Assembly (NCBI GenBank): GCA_039934295.1
Contig: JBDTMN010000007.1
Span: 1-58,817, forward strand
DNA from: Candidatus Taylorbacteria bacterium
GTDB taxonomy: Bacteria > Patescibacteriota > Minisyncoccia > Phycocordibacterales > HO2-43-120
Length of the DNA stretch: 58,817 nt
Direction: 5' to 3'
In this document: positions 56,450 to 58,817 of the stretch, piece after piece
Numbering within the stretch: position 1 is the first letter of the stretch
Layout of the letters: each line of letters starts with the position of its first letter
Notes under the pieces: model-generated
The model's database searches: none
The model's input: only the letters and a program-made list of their open reading frames with translations
What the model was told of the DNA's origin: nothing
Made by a program: the position numbers and the translations under genes

Positions 56450-57400
56450 ATGTCAAAAAAGATATTGCTTTCGGGGGTGAAGCCGACGGGGAGGCCGCAT
56501 ATTGGCAATTATTTCGGCGCGATGCGTCAATTTGTGACGTTCCAGGATGAATATGACTGTCATATTTTTATTCCCGACCTTCACGCGCTCACTTCAGTGC
56601 AGAATAAGGAAGAGATGAGCCAGGCGATTTTGGATGTTGCGATTGATTATCTTGCAATCGGGCTTGACCCCGAAAAGGCGCTTCTCTACAAGCAATCGGA
56701 TATCCCAGCTCATGCCGAGCTCGCGTGGATTTTCAATTGCATAACCACGATGCCGTATCTTATGCGAGCCCACGCTTTCAAGGATGCCGAAACGAAGAAC
56801 AAAGAAATCAATGTCGGAGTATTCGATTACCCGATGCTCATGGCGGCGGACATTTTGCTCTATGATGCCGACCTCGTGCCTGTGGGACTTGATCAGAAAC
56901 AGCATATCGAGATTGCCCGCGATACGGCGGAGAAATTTAACAGGATTTTCGGCGAGACGTTCAAACTGCCCGAGGCGCACATGATGAAGGAAGTGGCAGT
57001 GGTGCCCGGGACAGATGGGCAAAAGATGAGCAAGAGCTACAAAAATACCATTCCTTTATTTGCAACGGATGACGAGCTTAGAGATTTAGTGATGGGCATT
57101 GTGACGGATTCCTCCGCAGGAATGCCAAAAAATGTTCGAGCCATTCACGAGCTTCTTCGCGACAAAAACTCTCTCGATACTCTCTACGAAGAAAAAAAGG
57201 GGAAGTACAAAGATTTGAAGGAAGCACTGCTCAAAGACTTGACCTCACTCATTGCGCCACTTCGCGAGCGACGTGAAAAAATTGCTAAAGACGAAAAGAA
57301 AGTTTTGGAACTTTTGAAAAGGGGAGGGGAGAAGGCTCGTAAAGTCGCCCAAGCCAAAATGGAAATTGTGCGAGAAAAAATTGGCGTGAGGCTCTACTAA
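56450..57400 (+). CDS. trpS: Tryptophanyl-tRNA synthetase
   Basis: A 316-residue class I synthetase. HIGH form GVKPTGRPHIGNYFGAMR (residues about 8-25), the Trp pocket segment DYPMLMAADILLYDADLVPVGLDQKQHIEIARD in pieces, and KMSKS in DGQKMSKSYKNTIPLF (about 190-205). The length is that of the bacterial enzyme. A highly charged C-terminal helix ends it. Unlike trpE-trpG it has no T-box; it has a leaderless promoter like the other core genes. A weak hairpin (CATCCTTA/TAAGGATG, 57404-57433) follows. Confidence 0.95.
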   Translation: MSKKILLSGVKPTGRPHIGNYFGAMRQFVTFQDEYDCHIFIPDLHALTSVQNKEEMSQAILDVAIDYLAIGLDPEKALLYKQSDIPAHAELAWIFNCITTMPYLMRAHAFKDAETKNKEINVGVFDYPMLMAADILLYDADLVPVGLDQKQHIEIARDTAEKFNRIFGETFKLPEAHMMKEVAVVPGTDGQKMSKSYKNTIPLFATDDELRDLVMGIVTDSSAGMPKNVRAIHELLRDKNSLDTLYEEKKGKYKDLKEALLKDLTSLIAPLRERREKIAKDEKKVLELLKRGGEKARKVAQAKMEIVREKIGVRLY

Positions 57401-57472
57401 TAACATCCTTAAAAACTGGAGTTTATAAGGATGATTTAGATTGGGTCCTTTTTATTTTTTTATGTTTGAGCG

Positions 57473-57501
57473 AAAAAAACTCCGCGAGGGTCTCGCGGAG
57501 T
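57473..57501 (-). terminator. Intrinsic terminator of the pseudopilin-like gene
   Basis: Minus strand: ACTCCGCGAG (57501-57492) pairs perfectly with CTCGCGGAGT (57488-57479), followed by six or more T residues. Confidence 0.85.
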
Positions 57502-57520
57502 GTCTATAGTCTTGCGACCT

Positions 57521-57883
57521 TCAAGGAGCAACGCCATGAACCGAACATCTCGGTTTTTCATCAAGCGACGGGATCGAGTAGGTCCCCAAGGAGAGACAGC
57601 GCGGTTCTTGGGCAAAATAGTTCGTCGGGGTTAGGATTTCCCCCTCCAAGACGAACGCAGGTGGAGAAATGTGCCAGGTCGCGCCCTCAATTCTCTGTTG
57701 CTTCTTCCACGCCTTTTGCGCTTCCCCAATCCTCTTGAGATTCTTGAGGCAGGCTTCGCGTTTTTTGACGGAGTTTAAGTTTCCAAATAGTATTGTCGAA
57801 ACTGGTATCGCAATCATTACGAGGAAAGCGACTACGATGCCGAGGTCGACGACGTTAAACTTAGGCTTGCTGTTCATGCTCAT
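57521..57883 (-). CDS. Pseudopilin-like membrane protein
   Basis: A 120-residue protein. The N-terminus KFNVVDLGIVVAFLVMIAIP is a pilin-like hydrophobic helix without a clear Gly-Phe-x-x-x-Glu peptidase site. Then ACLKNLKRIGEAQKAWKKQQ and a Cys-rich end, PRCLSLGTYSIPSL and KPRCSVHG, resemble what I recall of verrucomicrobial and planctomycete pseudopilins (C-x-N-L-(R/K)-x-I, CPxGGTYT, CSxHG). Role: possible minor pilin or surface anchor. No pilus genes are near. Own terminator at 57473. Confidence 0.55.
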   Translation of the reverse strand: MSMNSKPKFNVVDLGIVVAFLVMIAIPVSTILFGNLNSVKKREACLKNLKRIGEAQKAWKKQQRIEGATWHISPPAFVLEGEILTPTNYFAQEPRCLSLGTYSIPSLDEKPRCSVHGVAP

Positions 57884-57920
57884 AACTGATGTCAGGTTTC
57901 AGGATATTTGGTCTTTTTTG

Positions 57921-57943
57921 ACTTGGAGGCCTCGCCTCCAAGT
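57921..57943. repeat. REP-like palindrome near the RAYT gene (copy 1)
   Basis: ACTTGGAGGC-CTC-GCCTCCAAGT, 23 bp, ten-base arms. Confidence 0.85.
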
Positions 57944-58030
57944 GGGGGAGGCTTCAATTCAAATTGGCGACAGATAAGCTCCCTGTGCTTCACTGTGTCT
58001 ATAATGCAGAGTCATTTAGGATTGTCAATA

Positions 58031-58053
58031 ACTTGGAGGCGAGGCCTCCAAGT
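58031..58053. repeat. REP-like palindrome near the RAYT gene (copy 2)
   Basis: ACTTGGAGGC-GAG-GCCTCCAAGT, 23 bp, just beyond the 3' end of the transposase gene. Confidence 0.85.
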
Positions 58054-58060
58054 GGAAAGG

Positions 58061-58086
58061 CAATCAATCAATCAATCAATCAATCA
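58061..58086. repeat. (CAAT)6 tetranucleotide repeat at the RAYT 3' end
   Basis: Six CAAT units (58061-58084) then CAA. On the minus strand the repeat (TTGA/ATTG) runs over the transposase stop codon, so changes in unit number would alter the last residues. Confidence 0.85.
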
Positions 58087-58723
58087 AGATATCCCGAAAA
58101 TTCTTTTCACACTCTTTTCTTTCAATAATATCTTTGAGAGAATCAAGGGCAAATTTTTTGTACCCATTGACTGTGTATTGTCCGAGAATAATATCTTTAT
58201 CGCATATACCTTTTGAATTTGGGACGATATATTCATTCCAGCTGGATTTCACCAACTTGGAGGCCTTGCCTCCAAGTTGGTGAACTTCATTATTTAAATT
58301 AACGTAGGCGCTGACATGAAGGAGATACTCATTTGAACTGATATGTGACGCCTTATATTTGCCCTGAAAAAGGCAGCCCGACCGATCGTACCTTTCATTA
58401 AAATACATGGTATATCCCGTTCCTAGTCTTTGCATAAAAAGTTCGATACCCTTCTCTGCTACAGGTGTGACGATGAAATGAAAGTGATTGGGATTCAGAC
58501 AGTATGCAACAAAAGAAACGAGTGGATTCGGCTTTTCATTATCAATTTTTTGAAACGATTTTTCGTACAGACTTCCTATCGGGTCTTCTCTATTAAATTC
58601 AGTCATACTAAGAAAGAAGCGATTTACATCGACGATGGAATTAAAAATAGCGCGTTTGTCCACCCCTCGATTGTAGACGTGATAGTACTCGCCCTCAACA
58701 AAATTTACTTTTCGCAGTGACAT
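58076..58723 (-). CDS. REP-associated tyrosine transposase (RAYT, Y1/IS200-like)
   Basis: A 215-residue Y1 transposase from the ATG at 58723 (MSLRKVNFVEGEYYHVYNRG). The metal-binding HUH motif is CLNPNHFHFIVTP (residues about 75-87). The catalytic Tyr region is QRLGTGYTMYFNERYDRSGCLFQGKYKA. Known: RAYTs cut and join single-stranded REP palindromes. ACTTGGAGGC palindromes occur on both sides and inside the gene, where one copy encodes HQLGGKASKL in frame. TACAAT with upstream TG lies six bases before the ATG. The frame upstream to 58780 is read through a palindrome and is not used. Confidence 0.85.
   Translation of the reverse strand: MSLRKVNFVEGEYYHVYNRGVDKRAIFNSIVDVNRFFLSMTEFNREDPIGSLYEKSFQKIDNEKPNPLVSFVAYCLNPNHFHFIVTPVAEKGIELFMQRLGTGYTMYFNERYDRSGCLFQGKYKASHISSNEYLLHVSAYVNLNNEVHQLGGKASKLVKSSWNEYIVPNSKGICDKDIILGQYTVNGYKKFALDSLKDIIERKECEKNFRDILID
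58250..58282. repeat. REP-like palindrome inside the RAYT coding sequence (copy 3)
   Basis: CACCAACTTGGAGGC-CTT-GCCTCCAAGTTGGTG, a 33-bp palindrome with 15-base arms, longer than the flanking copies and in frame within the transposase gene. Confidence 0.85.
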
Positions 58724-58737
58724 GAATATATTGTAGC

Positions 58738-58760
58738 ACTTGGAGGCGAGGCCTCCAAGT
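58738..58760. repeat. REP-like palindrome upstream of the RAYT promoter (copy 4)
   Basis: ACTTGGAGGC-GAG-GCCTCCAAGT, identical to copy 2, directly upstream of the transposase -10 element. The last 37 bases of the window show no gene. Confidence 0.85.
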
Positions 58761-58817
58761 TGATGTATAAGGCCACCCATCTTTGCACTCTCCGCCTCTC
58801 GTTAGTTGATAACGGTT

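Noticed and set aside
504-58780. Recoding of UGA as glycine or tryptophan, as in some CPR lineages
   Set aside because: Genes such as holB, trpE and trpG end properly at TGA and no long gene contains an in-frame TGA at a conserved position.

Overview
The window reads as a chromosome segment of a Patescibacteria (Candidate Phyla Radiation) bacterium, most like Parcubacteria/Paceibacteria. The signs are compact core genes (short HolB, a 415-residue ProRS without an editing insert, an 83-residue MreD-like protein), near absence of Shine-Dalgarno sequences, many promoters placed so that transcripts would start at the ATG, and a scattering of small orphan proteins. UGA is used as a normal stop, so code 11 applies. 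This placement is inferred from gene content; no 16S gene is present.

Layout. 1-18.9 kb is housekeeping: a truncated mTERF-like repeat protein (minus), holB, frr, rseP, proS, mreB-mreC-mreD-like-pbp2, a 58-residue unknown gene, greA, lysS, then a dcw cluster (MraZ operator array, mraZ, rsmH, ftsL-like, ftsI, an inserted four-helix-bundle gene, murF), dnaJ and a CYTH phosphatase. Spacers between these genes are long imperfect inverted repeats. 18.9-28.8 kb is accessory: a T-box riboswitch with trpE-trpG and a trpA remnant, two related phosphoribosyltransferase-like proteins (one behind a candidate attenuator), two HAD phosphatases, a kinase-like protein, and a hisS/tRNA-His unit whose tRNA lacks the usual G-1:C73 pair. 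28.8-33.4 kb has LOG-family, Nudix, HD, C39-like and AbiEii-type genes and an EamA transporter.

33.4-45.3 kb is the most interesting part and is centred on S-adenosylmethionine (SAM). SAM decarboxylase (speD) and a PurD-like ATP-grasp enzyme come first. A segment of about 6.6 kb then lies between two perfect 65-bp direct repeats (35165-35229 and 41795-41859). It carries metK, a homocysteine S-methyltransferase, a methionine S-methyltransferase (MmtN/plant MMT type), MetRS and two small genes. Together these predict an S-methylmethionine cycle: SAM synthesis, methylation of Met to S-methylmethionine, and return of the methyl group to homocysteine. The methionine S-methyltransferase has a terminator-bearing leader with a Met-rich short ORF. 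The insertion leaves both flanking genes intact. Beyond it lie a small membrane protein, a PRMT-like methyltransferase, a convincing guanidinoacetate N-methyltransferase (GAMT) homologue and a histidine kinase.

45.3-58.8 kb holds a C39-like protein, an orphan HicB, large secreted cell-wall/surface proteins (a transglutaminase-like plus lytic-transglycosylase-like protein, an alpha/alpha-toroid repeat protein), an AT-rich pair (unknown and DUF805-like), trpS, a pseudopilin-like gene and a RAYT (Y1) transposase surrounded by, and containing, its REP-like palindromes.

All assignments come from reading motifs and gene context; no database search was run.
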